Of a stretch of DNA of 64,000 nucleotides, positions 13,135 through 24,544 are shown in pieces. This stretch comes from Euglena gracilis (taxonomy: Eukaryota; Euglenida; Euglenophyceae; Euglenales): contig CP154956.1 of the NCBI GenBank assembly GCA_039621445.1, positions 24,726,743 to 24,790,742 of the forward strand, in the 5' to 3' direction. Position numbers and translations under genes: made by a program. How positions within the stretch are numbered: the first letter of the stretch is position 1; each line of letters opens with the position of its first letter. The notes below the pieces were generated by a model. The model was not told the origin of the DNA. It worked only from the letters and a program-made list of their open reading frames with translations, and did not search any database.

Positions 13135-13539
13135 AAAAAACCCAGGCAACTGCATGGTCCACAAGAGAAAGGAGAGAAAAATGAACCTCTCCATCATGCA
13201 GGGATTGTCGGAGTTGTGAAAGGATCGGTGCAAATGCTGCGAAAGGAGGCGAGGTATGATGCGGAGGTGTGGCGTCCGGTGAGAGTGTGGAGATGAAAAA
13301 TGGCCACTCTCCCTCCAGTCTCCACGGGCACTGTGCACATCAGAAATTTAGTGAACAGGCTCTTCTTAATGCGACGCTTTTTGAATACAGAAGCAACATC
13401 CCAGAACGTCGGCCTGGCTGCCCATCAGCCCGATCCAGCCCGGTCCCGGCAGCCCGGCACAGCAGCTCCAAAAACGGCGTGTTAGAAGCCTGCAGCGCTG
13501 TTTTGGGGGGTAAAGTGGCGGGCCATGTCTCGGGCCAGG

Positions 13540-14420
13540 GGAGTTGCGGGGAAATCAAAACAGCGTTACATTGAGCCCAAAAAGACGGCCTAAAATGGGC
13601 CGAAAAATGGACATTTCTCGGGCCAGGTGGGGAGTGACGGGGAAATGGGCATACGGGCATATGGGGCATTCCCAGGGCTTGATTTTACGAGAATTTTTTT
13701 TTTTTTTGGACATTTGGCGCAAATAAACAAAAAAAATCGATTTCTTTGACTCCAAAAATACCGAATAACAGAGTTGGAAGCCTGTAGCACTGTTCTGGGG
13801 CGTAAATTTTCCATATCTCGGGCTGGCAGACAATTGAGGGGAAATCAACACACCGTTAGATCGGGCGTTTTAGGGCTTCAATTTAGGTGCGACATTTTTG
13901 CTTGATTTTGCGTCATTTTCAGATATTTAGTATTTTTCGGCCAAAGCTGCCGAAAAATGGCCATACCTCGGGCTAGGCAGAGAGTTCAGAAAACCAAATT
14001 AAAGTTTTTAGTGCGTCAAAATTAATATCTAAGGGCTTCATTTAACGCTTTAAACATTTTCTTTCATTTTGCTTTGTTTTCGAATTATTTTGAAATTTGT
14101 TTTTTTCTTGGCCCTTTTGGCCCAAAACGGGTCAATAATGGCAGAAAAACTCGTCAAATAACGGGGCTGCAGATTTTGGCGCGTAACTTTGAGCGCCGAA
14201 GGCACCTGTGGAGTTATCAGGAAAGCCAAGTGCCGTTGGATAGGGGTTGCACGGGCTTGAATGCTTTTATTGGGCCCTTTTAACGACTTGCTGGTCATGG
14301 GAGTTGCTTCCAAAATTCACCTTTTCTTACTGGGAAATAAACCCTGATTTTTGTCCCTTTTTTGGACTTGGCCCCAGTAAAATGGGCGTAACTGGGCTAG
14401 ACACAAAAATAGGAGGCTCC
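13540..14420. repeat. Decayed copies of the 'CTCGGGCTGGGCGGGGAGTTG' repeat
   Basis: At least three degenerate units are visible, each with a variant of ATRTCTCGGGCYRGGCRG, GAAATCAA, GGGCTTCAATTTAGG and TTTTGCRTCATTTTC. They begin near 13,520, 13,815 and 13,964. The same unit is far better preserved at 21.8-22.2 and 47.2-51.5 kb, so these are older copies outside the satellite modules. Confidence 0.65.
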
Positions 14421-15240
14421 GGAACCATGTGGGATATTTCCCTCTGAGACAACTTCCCGGAGCGGGTGTCGCTTCATTCTGGGAAACCACCAGTTTTAGG
14501 GCGTACCCGACGGGGGGGGGGGAGGCGGATTTCCCCCGGCTGAGCTTCGCTCACCAGGGCGCACCCATGAAGGGGTGGGGCTCAGCAACCACTTTTCGAA
14601 GAAGAAGAAAATGTGTTAAGGAAAAAAAGAAGCTTAGGGGGAAATCAGAAAAATGCCAACCTGAGAATGTTGCTCACAGTTGTGTAGAACGCAAATCTAT
14701 TGGGTTGGTTGACAGGGGACATACCAAAACCTCCACACAAAACATCTACGGGTATTGCAGGCACCAGCGCCATTTTCGCGGCCACAGGTTCTGCCGGCCA
14801 GCCCTGGAGACGGTGTTTTGGGTGGCCATATCAACGTAGCCAACCCTCTGGGTCACCAAGAGAAGCCGGCCGATCCTGGTGGATGCCGGCCCATGGGTGT
14901 AGCTGGTTGTTTTGACCCACCTCCCTGTGGCGAGCATTGGGCAGACTTTCAAATGGGGGTTCAGCGCAGCGAAAATGGGGGGGGGTTGGTAAAACATTGT
15001 GTGCCAGGGACACCACCCCTTCCAGGACGTGCAGTGCCAGGAAATTGCAGCATTTTCGACCAGTTGTTGCCCAAACCAACCCGATTGATAATATGAGTGT
15101 TGAGGGTGGTATTCCTCTCCCATGCTGCCGTTTGGGTTGGGGTGTCCCCGTGTCCTTGACCAGGTTTTTGGGGGGGTCCAGACAACCCTCCACTTTGGTC
15201 ACCCCTTTGTGAAAGTTGTTAGACTGCCATCGCTGGCGGG
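14421..15240. other. No recognisable gene or repeat
   Basis: Mixed-composition DNA with a short G run at 14,512. No exon with consistent borders on either strand was found. Confidence 0.4.
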
Positions 15241-15242
15241 GG

Positions 15243-15765
15243 GGGGGGGGGGGGGTCACTTCCACTCTTCCAAAAAAAAATTCACTCACTTTTTTCGGAA
15301 AACCAGTCAGTCACTACCTCCCCCCCCCCCAGCCTGGGGAGGTCGGTCACTCTGGAATCTAAATAAATCCGACCAAAAAAGGGAAAAAAAAGACCAAAAA
15401 AATTCCGGCGCCTTCGGTGCCGGGTGCCGGGTTCGCTGGCACCAGTGCCTGCGAACTGCACCGGTGTCGCGGGGTGCCGGTGCCGGGTTCGCGTTCGGGT
15501 TCGCAGGGTGCCGGGCTCCAAAAACCACGAAATGCCAAATATCCCAAAAACGGTGCAACATCAAAATGTCCAGAGACCTAAATTGAAACCGTTTTAGGAA
15601 AAAAAAATGTAGTTTTTTTTTGCCTACCCCCCCCCCCCGGGGGGGAGGGGTCCGGGCGAAAAACCAGTCAGTCACTCTGAAAACAAACAGTCCACCCGGG
15701 GGTGGGATGACTATTTTTTTTTTAGAATGGGGGGGGGTCGGCCAGTGACTAATAGATTGTATGGT
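15243..15765. repeat. CCAGTCA family element, near full length
   Basis: In order: G run; CACTTCCACTCTTCC; CCAGTCAGTCACT; C run; GGTCGGTCACTCTGG; TTCCGGCGCCTTCGGTGCCGG with several GTGCCGGGTTCG reiterations; a C-then-G run; GGCGAAAAACCAGTCAGTCA; and GGTCGGCCAGTGACTAATAG. It is longer than the copies at 34.74 and 55.55 kb because of the extra GTGCCGGGTTCGC reiterations. Confidence 0.65.
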
Positions 15766-15803
15766 CCCTTGCTCACCTATGGATTCCGTTCCCCTGCACC
15801 AGG

Positions 15804-15910
15804 CACCTATGGTCACTTCCCATTTTGGTGCTCTGGTCGGCCCTGGTCGGCCCTGGTCGGCCCTGGTCGGCCCTGGTCGGCCCTGGTCGGCAAATAGTCG
15901 GCCATAGGTG
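15804..15910. repeat. CACCTAYGG-bounded decamer element A
   Basis: CACCTATGG (15,804-15,812) and its inverted copy CCATAGGTG (15,902-15,910) enclose six tandem copies of the decamer CCCTGGTCGG (about 15,831-15,890). Confidence 0.7.
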
Positions 15911-16029
15911 GGGGTATCCGTCACAGAAAAAGTGTGAAGGGATGCAATGATTTTCGGAATTGTCTCGCCAAGATCAAAAGGAAATGCCCCGTAAGGCTTC
16001 CATTGGCTCCCCAAAAGCAACCAAAATGA

Positions 16030-16455
16030 CCTAAAATGGCTTGAAATAACCAAAAATTACCCAAAAACGCCAACAAAATCCACAAAAGATTGTGAAAAAT
16101 GACCCAAAATTACCAAAAGGGCGCAAAATGGCCAAAATGCCACAAAAAATGCTCAGATTGACCCAAATTAGCCCAATATTTGCCAAATCAGTGACAAATA
16201 GCCCCCAAATTAGCAAAAACTGGTCCATAATGGCCAAAATGGGTGTAAAACTGGAGATTTGTGAGAAAATTATCCAAAAAAGGGGTTTAGTTCTTCAAAA
16301 TATACAAAAAAAATGCCAGGATCACCCAGCATCGCCCAGCAACACTCTGCATCGCCCAGCATCGCCCAGCATCGGAACCCCACCTCTGGTCTCCAAAAAT
16401 CCAGCATCACCCAGCATCGCCAGCATCGCCCTGCATCGCCCAGCATCATCAGAGG
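16030..16455. repeat. A-rich CCAAAATG words, then (ATCGCCCAGC)n
   Basis: 16,030-16,310 is built of CCAAAATGRCC / CCCAAATTAGCC variants. It is followed from 16,317 by about ten copies of ATCRCCCAGC, including GCATCGCCCA variants. No credible exon. Confidence 0.6.
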
Positions 16456-16524
16456 TGCTTGTTCCAGAGGGAAAGCTGCCGAATTCCTTCATCCATTCCC
16501 CTTCGGTCGGCCAACCACATGCAA

Positions 16525-16665
16525 GTCGGCCCTGGTCGGCCCTGGTCAGCCCTGGTCGGCCCTGGTCGGCCCTGGTTGGAACCCCCACCTACGGGGGTCC
16601 TGAAAATCATAGTCGGCCCTGGTCGGCCCTGGTCGGCCCTGGTCGGCCCTGGTCGGCCGTAGGTG
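16525..16665. repeat. CACCTAYGG-bounded decamer element B
   Basis: A (GTCGGCCCTG)n tract precedes CACCTACGG (16,586-16,594). A second tract of the same decamer follows and ends in the inverted copy CCGTAGGTG (16,657-16,665). Both termini are exact 9-bp inverses. Confidence 0.7.
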
Positions 16666-16968
16666 CCTGCCCTGCACCTGGAAGGTGGATAATTCAGTTA
16701 TCCCTGCCCTTCTGCTTCACAAGGGTAAAAGCATCTGAGACCAAACTGGCTCCCTCCCTGAAACCCACTGTGGGTCCGACCATTTTCTTCTTGGTGCCAA
16801 GACAGCCAGATTATTCCAGACCGCAATTCCATTCCCAGCGGTGGGAGCGGCTGAAAACGTTAGGCAGGCGAGGAGAAAGGTTGACGGCAGGCCTTTGTTG
16901 AGCCCGATTCTCTTTTGTGTGCCGAGCAAAGCTGCCCCCCACTGAGAGAATGGGTTGCGTCGCCGTAC

Positions 16969-17087
16969 AGTCCTGGGAGGGTCGCCTTCAGCAACGGATG
17001 TGGGCACTGGGCAATGGAACACAGTCTGCAGCCTCACAAGAGCAATGTCCGCCCTCGGCAGCGCGGTCACCTCTGCTTCAACTTCGC
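16969..17087 (-). CDS. Candidate orphan exon, unknown product
   Basis: Between an acceptor CCCAG and a donor GTACGG on the minus strand there is a 119-bp open frame with GC-rich third positions. It reads EVEAEVTALPRADIALVRLQ and continues to a PPRT end. 'DIALVRL' resembles the strand around the catalytic Asp of trypsin-like proteases, but no other protease motif is nearby. It could also be an upstream exon of the REJ/GAIN-like gene. Its function is unknown. Confidence 0.35.
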
Positions 17088-17218
17088 CTGGGTCTCCCAG
17101 CGGCGACGCTGCTCAAATGGGTCGCCTTCGCCCCACTGCGCAACCGCCCCATGGCGGGGGCCTTGCCAGAGATAAAAAGTGGCTCGCATTTTGAGACATG
17201 GCACGAACCCGGGACCCC

Positions 17219-17451
17219 TACCCCCCCCCCTACCCCCCCCTACCCCCCCCTACCCCCTACCCCCTACCCCCCCCCTACCCCCCCCCTTCCCCCCCCCTTC
17301 CCACCCCCTACCCCCTACCCCCCCCCCCCCTACCTACCCCCCCTACCCCCCCCCTACCCCCCCTACCCCCCCCCCTACCCCCCCCTACCCCCCTACCCCC
17401 CCCCTACCTACCCCCCCCCTACCCCCCCCTACCCCCCCTACCCCTACCCCT

Positions 17452-17483
<32 letters not shown>

Positions 17484-17496
17484 TACCCCCCCCTAC
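17219..17496. repeat. Poly-C / CCCCTA tract
   Basis: Runs of 4-25 C interrupted by TA; translates as poly-Pro/Tyr. Related tracts lie at 18,571-18,650 and 22,512-22,683 and bracket the neighbouring satellites. Confidence 0.9.
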
Positions 17497-17514
17497 CGGG
17501 AGGGTTACGGTAGG

Positions 17515-18508
17515 AGGAGGCCTTCTCGGGTGCAAGTCGACTAACCCTATCCCTTTCATTAACAAAATAAACCCTTTTATCTGCCAACCCCTTCTCGGGT
17601 GCAAGCCAACCTACCCCTATCCCTTTCTTTTAAAAATTAACCCCCTTTTATCTCCAACCCCTTCTCGGGTGCAAGTCGACCTAACCCTATCCCTTTCATT
17701 AACAAAATAAACCCCTTTTATCTGCCAACCCCTTCTCGGGTGCAAGTCGACCTAACCCTATCCCTTTCATTAACAAAATAAACCCCTTTTATCTGCCAAC
17801 CCCTTCTCGGGTGCAAGACGACCTAACCCTAGCCATTTCATGAACAAAAAAAACCTCTTTTTTTATCCGCCAACCCCTTCTCGGTGCAAGTCGACCTAAC
17901 CCTATCCCTTTCATCAACAAAATAATCCCCCTTTATCTGCCATATCCGTTTCATTAACAAAATAAACCCCTTTTATCTGCCAACCCCTTCTCGGGTGCAA
18001 GTCGACCTAACCCTATCCCTTTCATTAACAAAATAAACCCCTTTTATCTGCCAACCCCTTCTCGGGTGCAAGTCGACCTAACCCTATCCCTTTCATTAAC
18101 AAAATAAACCCCTTTTATCTGCCAACCCCTTCTCGGGTGCAAGTCGACCTAACCCTATCCCTTTCATTAACAAAATAAACCCCTTTTATCTGCCAACCCC
18201 TACCCTATCCCTTTCATTAACAAAATAAACCCCTTTTATCCGCCAACCCCTTTTGTCCAACCCCTTCTCGGGTGCAAGTCGACCTAACCCTACCCCTTTC
18301 ATTAACAAAATAAACCCCTTTTCGGGTGCAAGTCGACCTAACCCTATCCCTTTCATTAACAAAATAAACCCCTTTTATCCGCCAACCCCTTTTATCCGCC
18401 AACCCCTTCTCGGGTGCAAGTCGACCTAACCCTACCCCTTTCATTAACAAAATAAACCCGTTTTATCTGGTCGACCTAACCCTATCCCTTTCATTAACAA
18501 AATAGCCA
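17515..18508. repeat. ~70-bp satellite with CCTAACCCTATCCC motif
   Basis: About fourteen full or truncated units of roughly 70 bp. Each holds CCCCTTCTCGGGTGCAAGTC, GACCTAACCCTATCCCTTTC and ATTAACAAAATAAACCCC. The 'CCTAACCCTA' core resembles two degenerate telomere repeats. Several units are internally deleted, for example near 17,940, 18,200 and 18,310. Confidence 0.9.
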
Positions 18509-18570
18509 TTAGGGTGGGTTTTGACTGGTGTTGAGGTGATTTGGACAAAAGTTTTTTTTGACGGCCCACC

Positions 18571-18650
18571 CTACCCCCCCCCCCCTACCCCCTACCCTAC
18601 CCCCCCCCTACCCCCTACCCTACCCCCCCTACCCCCCCCTACCCCCCCCA
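18571..18650. repeat. Poly-C / CCCCTA tract
   Basis: Same composition as 17,219-17,496; it separates the 70-bp satellite from the composite module. Confidence 0.85.
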
Positions 18651-19068
18651 GGTTTTGAATAGTGCTGAGCTCTTTATAAGCGCGCCCCCACCCCTTCATT
18701 GACCCCGGCCCGGCGGCCCGACGGCCCGGCGGCCCGGCCGGCGGCCCGGCGGTCCGGCCGGGCCCGGCGGCGGCCGGCGGCCCGGCGGCCCCCGGCGGCG
18801 GCCCGGCGGCCGGCCGGCGGCCCGGCGGCCCGGCGGCCCGGCCCGGCCGGCGGCCCGGCGGCCCGGCGGCCCGGCGGCCCGGCCGGCGGCCCGGCGGCCC
18901 GGCCGGCGGCCCGGCGGCCCGGCGGCCCGGCGGCCCGGCGGCCCGGCGGCCGGCCCCGGCCTCGTTTTCGGATCAAAGCAGTTTTTCTGGGTCCGCGAGG
19001 CAAAAAGGCCAAAAAAACATCGTTTCGAGCAAAAAAATTTTTGGGATTTTTTTCGACTTTTTTGACCC

Positions 19069-19830
19069 GGGGTCATGATGGCCATCCGGGGTCATGATGG
19101 CCCTCCGGGGTCATGATGGCCATCATGGGTCATGATGGCCATCCGGGGCCATGATGGCCATCCGGGGTCATGATGGCCATCCGGGGTCATGATGGCCATC
19201 CGGGGTCATGATGGCCATCCGGGGTCATGATGGCCATCCGGGGTCATGATGGCCATCCGGGGTCATGATGGCCATCCGGGGTCATGATGGCCATCCGGGG
19301 TCATGATGGCCATCCGGGGTCATGATGGCCGTCGGGGGCATGATGGCCATCCGGGTCATGATGGCCATCCGGGGTCATGATGGCCATCCGTGGTCATGAT
19401 GGCCATCCGTGGTCATGATGGCCATCATTGGTCATGATGGCCATCCGGGGTCATGATGGCCATCCGGGGTCATGATGGCCATCCGTGGTCATGATGGCCA
19501 TCATTGGTCATTATGGCCATCCGGGGTCATGATGGCCATCCGGGGTCATGATGGCCATCCGGGGTCATGATGGCCATCCGGGGTCATGATGGCCATCATT
19601 GGTCATGATGGCCATCCGGGGTCATGATGGCCATCCGGGGCCATGATGGCCATCATTGGTCATGGTGGCCATCCGTGGTCATGATGGCCATCCGTGGTCA
19701 TGATGGCCATCCGTGGTCATGATGGCCATCATTGGTCATTATGGCCATCCGGGGTCATGATGGCCATCCGGGGTCATGATGGCCATCCGGGGTCATGATG
19801 GCCATCCGGGGTCATGATGGCCATCAATGG
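19069..19830. repeat. 19-bp satellite GGGGTCATGATGGCCATCC
   Basis: About 40 tandem units. The last four bases vary among CCGGGG, CCGTGG and CATTGG types. Each unit contains two palindromes, TCATGA and GATGGCCATC. A second array of the same unit is at 50,014-50,640. There are no spacers, so this is not a CRISPR array. Confidence 0.95.
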
Positions 19831-21755
19831 GGGGCGGTCCAAAACGGGGCGCTGGCGGGTCGAAAAACGCTCGTTTTCGGCTCAAAAACAGTTTTTCTGG
19901 GTCCGGGAGGCCAAAAAACATCGTTTCGGGCAAAAAAAAATTTCGATTTTTTTCGACTTTTTTGACCCGGTTTTGACCCAAAGTCAATGGGTCGGCGGCC
20001 CAGAACGGGGCGCTGGCGGGTCGAAAAACGCTCGTTTTCGGCTCAAAAACAGTTTTTCTGGGTCCGGGAGGCCAAAAAACATCGTTTCAGGAAAAAAAAA
20101 TTTTTCGATTTTTTTCGACTTTTTCGACCCGGTTTTGACCCAAAGTCAATGGGTTGGCGGCCCAAAACGGGGCGCTGGCGGGTCGAAAAACGCTCGTTTT
20201 CGGCTCAAAAACAGTTTTTCTGGGTCCGGGAGGCCAAAAAACATCGTTTCGGGCAAAAAAAATTTTTTCGATTTTTTTCGACTTTTTGACCCGGTTTTGA
20301 CCCAAAGTCAATGGGTCGGCGGCCCAAAACGGGGCGCCGGCGGGTCGAAAAACGCTCGTTTTCGGCTCAAAAACAGTTTTTCCGGGTCCGGGAGGCCCAA
20401 AAACATCGTTTTGGGCAAAAATTTTTTTTCGATTTTTCGACTTTTTTGACCCGGTTTTGACCCGGTTTTGACCCAAAGTCAATGGGTTGGCGGCCCAAAA
20501 CGGGGCGCTGGCGGGTCGAAAAACGCTCGTTTTCGGCTCAAAAACAGTTTTTCCGGGTCCGGGAGGCCAAAAAACATCGTTTCGGGCAAAAAAAATTTTT
20601 TCGATTTTTTTCGACTTTTTCGACCCGGTTTTGACCCAAAGTCAATGGGTCGGCGGCCCAAAACGGGGCGCTGGCGGGTCGAAAAACGCTCGTTTTCGGC
20701 TCAAAAACAGTTTTTCCGGGTCCGGGAGGCCAAAAAACATCGTTTCGGGCAAAAAAATTTTTTCGACTTTTTCGACCCGGTTTTGACCCAAAGTCAATGG
20801 GTCGGCGGCCCAAAACGGGGCGCTGGCGGGTCGAAAAACGCTCGTTTTCGGCTCAAAAACAGTTTTTCCGGGTCCGGGAGGCCAAAAAACATCGTTTCGG
20901 GCAAAAAAAATTTTTTCGATTTTTTCGACTTTTTCGACCGGTTTTGACCCAAAGTCAATGGGTCGGCGGCCCAAAACGGGGCGCTGGCGGGTCGAAAAAC
21001 GCTCGTTTTCGGCTCAAAAACAGTTTTTCTGGGTCCGGGAGGCCAAAAAACATCGTTTCGGGCAAAAAAAAATTTTTTCGATTTTTTTCGACTTTTTCGA
21101 CCCGGTTTTGACCCAAAGTCAATGGGTCGGCGGCCCAAAACGGGGCGCTGGCGGGTCGAAAAACGCTCGTTTTCGGCTCAAAAACAGTTTTTCGGGTCCG
21201 GGAGGCCAAAAAACATCGTTTCGGGCAAAAAAAATTTTTTCGATTTTTTTCGACTTTTTCGACCCGGTTTTGACCCAAAGTCAATGGGTCGGCGGCCCAA
21301 AACGGGGCGCTGGCGGGTCGAAAAACGCTCGTTTTCGGCTCAAAAACAGTTTTTTCTGGGTCCGGGAGGCCAAAAAACATCGTTTCGGGCAAAAAAAATT
21401 TTTTCGATTTTTTTCGACTTTTTCGACCCGGTTTTGACCCAAAGTCAATGGGTCGGCGGCCCAAAACGGGGCGCTGGCGGGTCGAAAAACGCTCGTTTTC
21501 GGCTCAAAAAACAGTTTTTTGGGTCCGGGAGGCCAAAAAACATCGTTTCGGGCAAAAAAAAATTTTCGATTTTTTTCGACTTTTTTGACCCGGTTTTGAC
21601 CCAAAGTCAATGGGTCGGCGGCCCAAAACGGGGCGCTGGCGGGTCGAAAAACGCTCGTTTTCGGCTCAAAAACAGTTTTTTCCGGGTCCGGGAGGCCAAA
21701 AAACATCGTTTCGGGCAAAAAAAATTTTTCGATTTTTTTCGACTTTTTTGGCCGA
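19828..21755. repeat. 161-bp satellite, 12 units
   Basis: Units begin near 19,828, 19,985, 20,148, 20,309, 20,480, 20,642, 20,797, 20,958, 21,122, 21,281, 21,448 and 21,609. Each contains CGGCGGCCCAAAACGGGGCG, GAAAAACGCTCGTTTTCGGC, TTTTTCYGGGTCCGGGAGGC and TTTTGACCCAAAGTCAATGG. Length differences are mostly in A and T runs. Long open frames cross it on both strands only because the unit lacks stops in several frames. Confidence 0.95.
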
Positions 21756-22511
21756 AAACGGCTAAGTCGAACAGAGGGAAAAGTGTACAAAATGGCCTGA
21801 AATGGCCAAATTGGCCAAAAAACGCCCGTATCTCGGGCTGGGCGGGGAGTTGCGGGGAAACCAAAATCCCAGTAGATAGAGCGTTCCAAGGGCTTCAATT
21901 TAGGTCTCTGGACATTTCCTTTGATTTTGCATCATTTTCGAGAAATTTTGAAAACATCGATTTTTTGACCCCCCACCCCCCGAAAACGGCTAAGTCGAAC
22001 AGAGGGAAAAGTGTACAAAACGGCCAGCTGCGCCGAAAACGGCCGTATCTCGGGCTAGGCGAGGAGTTGGGGGGAAATCAAAATACCGGTGGATGGGGCG
22101 TTCCAAGGGCTTCAAATTAGGTCTCCGGACATTTCCTTTGATTTGGCTTCATTTTGGAGATATTTTGAAAATTGACATTTTTTGGCAGTCCAAGGGGGGG
22201 GGGGGCTCATCCAGGGGGGGCGGGTAAATCCTACCGAGTTTGGACCCCTTCGCGCGTGAATAACTCGGGCCTGGCGGGGAGTTGGGGGTCAAACCCAGGT
22301 GATTCGGAAACTAGGAATCCAGTCGCTCGCGACTGAAAAAAAAAAATTCCGGGAACCGGGCCGGGATCATGGTGATAATCCGTCGGTTCCCGAGGTGGGC
22401 ACGACCCGGGGGGGGCCCCCGGTGGGGGGGTGGGGGGGGGTGGGTCGAGGGGGGGGGTTTCGCCAGGGGTAAGCTTCGCTCTTACCCATAAAGGGATAAG
22501 AGCTCAGCGAC

Positions 22512-22683
22512 CCCCCCCCTACCCCCTACCCTACCCCTACCTACCCCCCTACCCCCCCCTACCCCCCCCTTGCCCCCCCCTACCCCCCCCCTACCCCCTA
22601 CCCTACCCCCCCTACCCCCCCCCTACCCCCCCCCCCTACCCCCCCCTACCCCCTACCCCCCCCTACCCTACCCCCCCTACCCT
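22512..22683. repeat. Poly-C / CCCCTA tract
   Basis: Directly abuts the terminal hairpin of module M1. Confidence 0.9.
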
Positions 22684-23141
22684 CACCCGGGTTCGTGCCA
22701 TATGTGCGCATTTTCTCGGGCCAGCAGCTTCACACCTCGATCTACTGTCCCCCCCATGGGACGTTGTCACCGGACAAGTCAGCTAGGACAAGCCCGAGTG
22801 ACTGTTCCCGGGGGGGGGGGGGCACCCCCCACCTGAACGCCGGACACCCTCCTCACATCGGACCTTGGTTGTTGACCTCCCCCACATTGAAAGTCAGCCG
22901 GGATGGGCCCAAGGCGACAACTTCCGACGTGCGGGGGGGGGGGGTAACTCACCCGGCCAGGAGGAGCAACAAAAGCGCACTGGTGTAAGGGGTCCCTGGC
23001 CACTCACCACACAACTGGGCCAGAAGCGAAGTTAGCGCCGGTCATAAACAGACAAGAAGCGTTCGTTCAACCAAGGGGGGGGGGTGCACCCATTTCCAGT
23101 GGGTACACAGAAAGAGGAAGACAAAGGGCAACCCCTCCCAC

Positions 23142-23351
23142 AAGAGGGGGGCCCCCCGGCATGGCAGTGGCGCGGCCCTCCTCCTCCCGCTCCCGCTCCC
23201 ACTGCTCATGCCGCTCCCGCCGCTCCCGATCGCGCGGCGTCTCCTCCTGCCCCTCCCGCCGCTTCCGGAACTCCCGCGGCAGGTCGTAGAAGTTCTTGGC
23301 GTTGGTGTCCGTGTCGGGGCGCGGCCCCTCTCCGCCGGGGGTGACCCCCAG
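23142..23351 (-). CDS. Candidate charged exon, unknown product
   Basis: A 210-bp open frame (70 codons, phase 0) lies between acceptor GGCAG and donor GTGGGA on the minus strand, with strong GC3 bias. It reads ...DTNAKNFYDLPREFRKRREG and continues as an Arg/Glu-rich helix with RDRERRERHEQWEREREEEG. This composition is common in nuclear RNA-processing proteins. It lies 0.6 kb past the stop of the SCI1-like gene, so it is either a separate gene or an alternative 3' exon. I do not recognise the protein. Confidence 0.45.
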
Positions 23352-23933
23352 CTGCCCCTGCCCCCCTCCCCTCCGCACAGACAGAAGCAAGGGGGAGGGC
23401 TTCCAGTGACGTGGGGGATAATATGTGCGTTTGGGGGAGCGGGCAGGCCGGGTCACTGGGCGAAATGCGGACGTGAACTGATTGACTTGATTTGAAGGAA
23501 TGTGTGACTCACAGTGGGGAACGGCCGCGAGGCGAGGGAGGAAGATGGCCACCAACCGATTTGGAGCAGGAAACTTCGAAAAATTTGCGGCACTCACAAT
23601 CACCCCCCCCCCAAAAGACCCAAAGGTGATTCCGCCCTCTCAAACTGTGGAAACGTCAAAAAATGCTTTTTCGCATTTTTTGAACTTTCGACCCACCCTA
23701 TTTCCTGTGTCTGAATATTCCTTCCCCTCCTTCCCCAAAATACTTCTGATGCAATTAAGAAAAACAACCTTTTACCCATCTTTGACACTCCTTAGAAAAA
23801 CCACTTTGCCTGAAAAAAGCTTCCGCCAACCGAACCCAAAAGAAGACCTCCAAAAATGACACCCTTCATTGGGGTTTTCAGCCGACCCAAATAAAGAGAC
23901 ACGTTTTGCGGGGTTTCCAGAGGTTTGAAGGTG

Positions 23934-24180
23934 TTAGCGTGCAACCCCAGGACCACTGCCACCCCACTCATCCCATCGGAACCCGCAGCAGAGTGCGGAG
24001 GGGCAGCCGCGGGCGACAGCGTCGCGGGCGGAGGCCAGCTCCAGGGGGTCCAGTTTCTCAGTGAAGCTCCTGAGGCAGCCGTTGTTGAGCCAACGGTGGA
24101 CAGGGGGGATGTGTGCTAAAAGGTTCCCCTGAACATGAGCTAAATATGCAGGATATGTATGGGGTGTGTGTATATATACA

Positions 24181-24214
<34 letters not shown>

Positions 24215-24498
24215 CATATATATATATACATATATATATGTTCCCACCCATCAGAAGCCCTATTGTTTCAGAACGGCTTTTAGGATAACAGGCAAAAAAA
24301 TAGTGTAGCCGTCAGCAAAACGGCAAAAAAGCCTTTTCACCGTTGGCAAAACCGCAAAACAAGCCGTTTCGCAGTTGACAAAACGACGAAAAAGCCGTTT
24401 CGCCGTTGGCAAAACGGCGTAAAATCCGTTTTGCCAGTCAAAAGTGAGGAAAACGGCAAAAAAAGCCGAAAAGCCGAAACGAAACACATACGGGTGGG

Positions 24499-24544
<46 letters not shown>

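Larger units (their letters stand above)
18650..22512. repeat. Composite satellite module M1
   Basis: It starts with GTTTTGAATAGTGCTGAGCT. It then holds a (CCGGCGGCCCGG)n array (18,704-18,960), a 19-bp satellite (19,069-19,830), a 161-bp satellite (19,828-21,755) and two units of a roughly 180-bp repeat containing CTCGGGCTGGGCGGGGAGTT (21,756-22,180). A decayed unit with G runs follows. It ends in the hairpin-forming CTTCGCTCTTAC...GATAAGAGCTCAGCGACC (about 22,468-22,512). The end is an inverted version of the start (GCTGAGCTCTTWAT). Three more modules of the same plan lie at 46.3-51.7 kb. Confidence 0.75.

Noticed and set aside
16969-17087. Trypsin-like protease gene based on DIALVRL
   Set aside because: No His or Ser catalytic motif in neighbouring exons; kept only as an orphan candidate exon.
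17179-17710. Proline-rich ORFs (also 22.4-22.8, 45.5 and 46.1 kb)
   Set aside because: Translations of poly-C/CCCCTA tracts; any frame gives Pro/Tyr/Leu or Pro/His/Thr.
19069-19830. Possible CRISPR array
   Set aside because: Units are contiguous 19-mers with no unique spacers, and the setting is eukaryotic.
19800-21900. Long overlapping ORFs on both strands (KRSFSAQKQFF... and FEPKTSVFRPASAPF...)
   Set aside because: They are translations of the 161-bp satellite. The unit is not a multiple of three, and the frames stay open only because the repeat lacks stops; there are no introns and no codon bias like that of the real exons.
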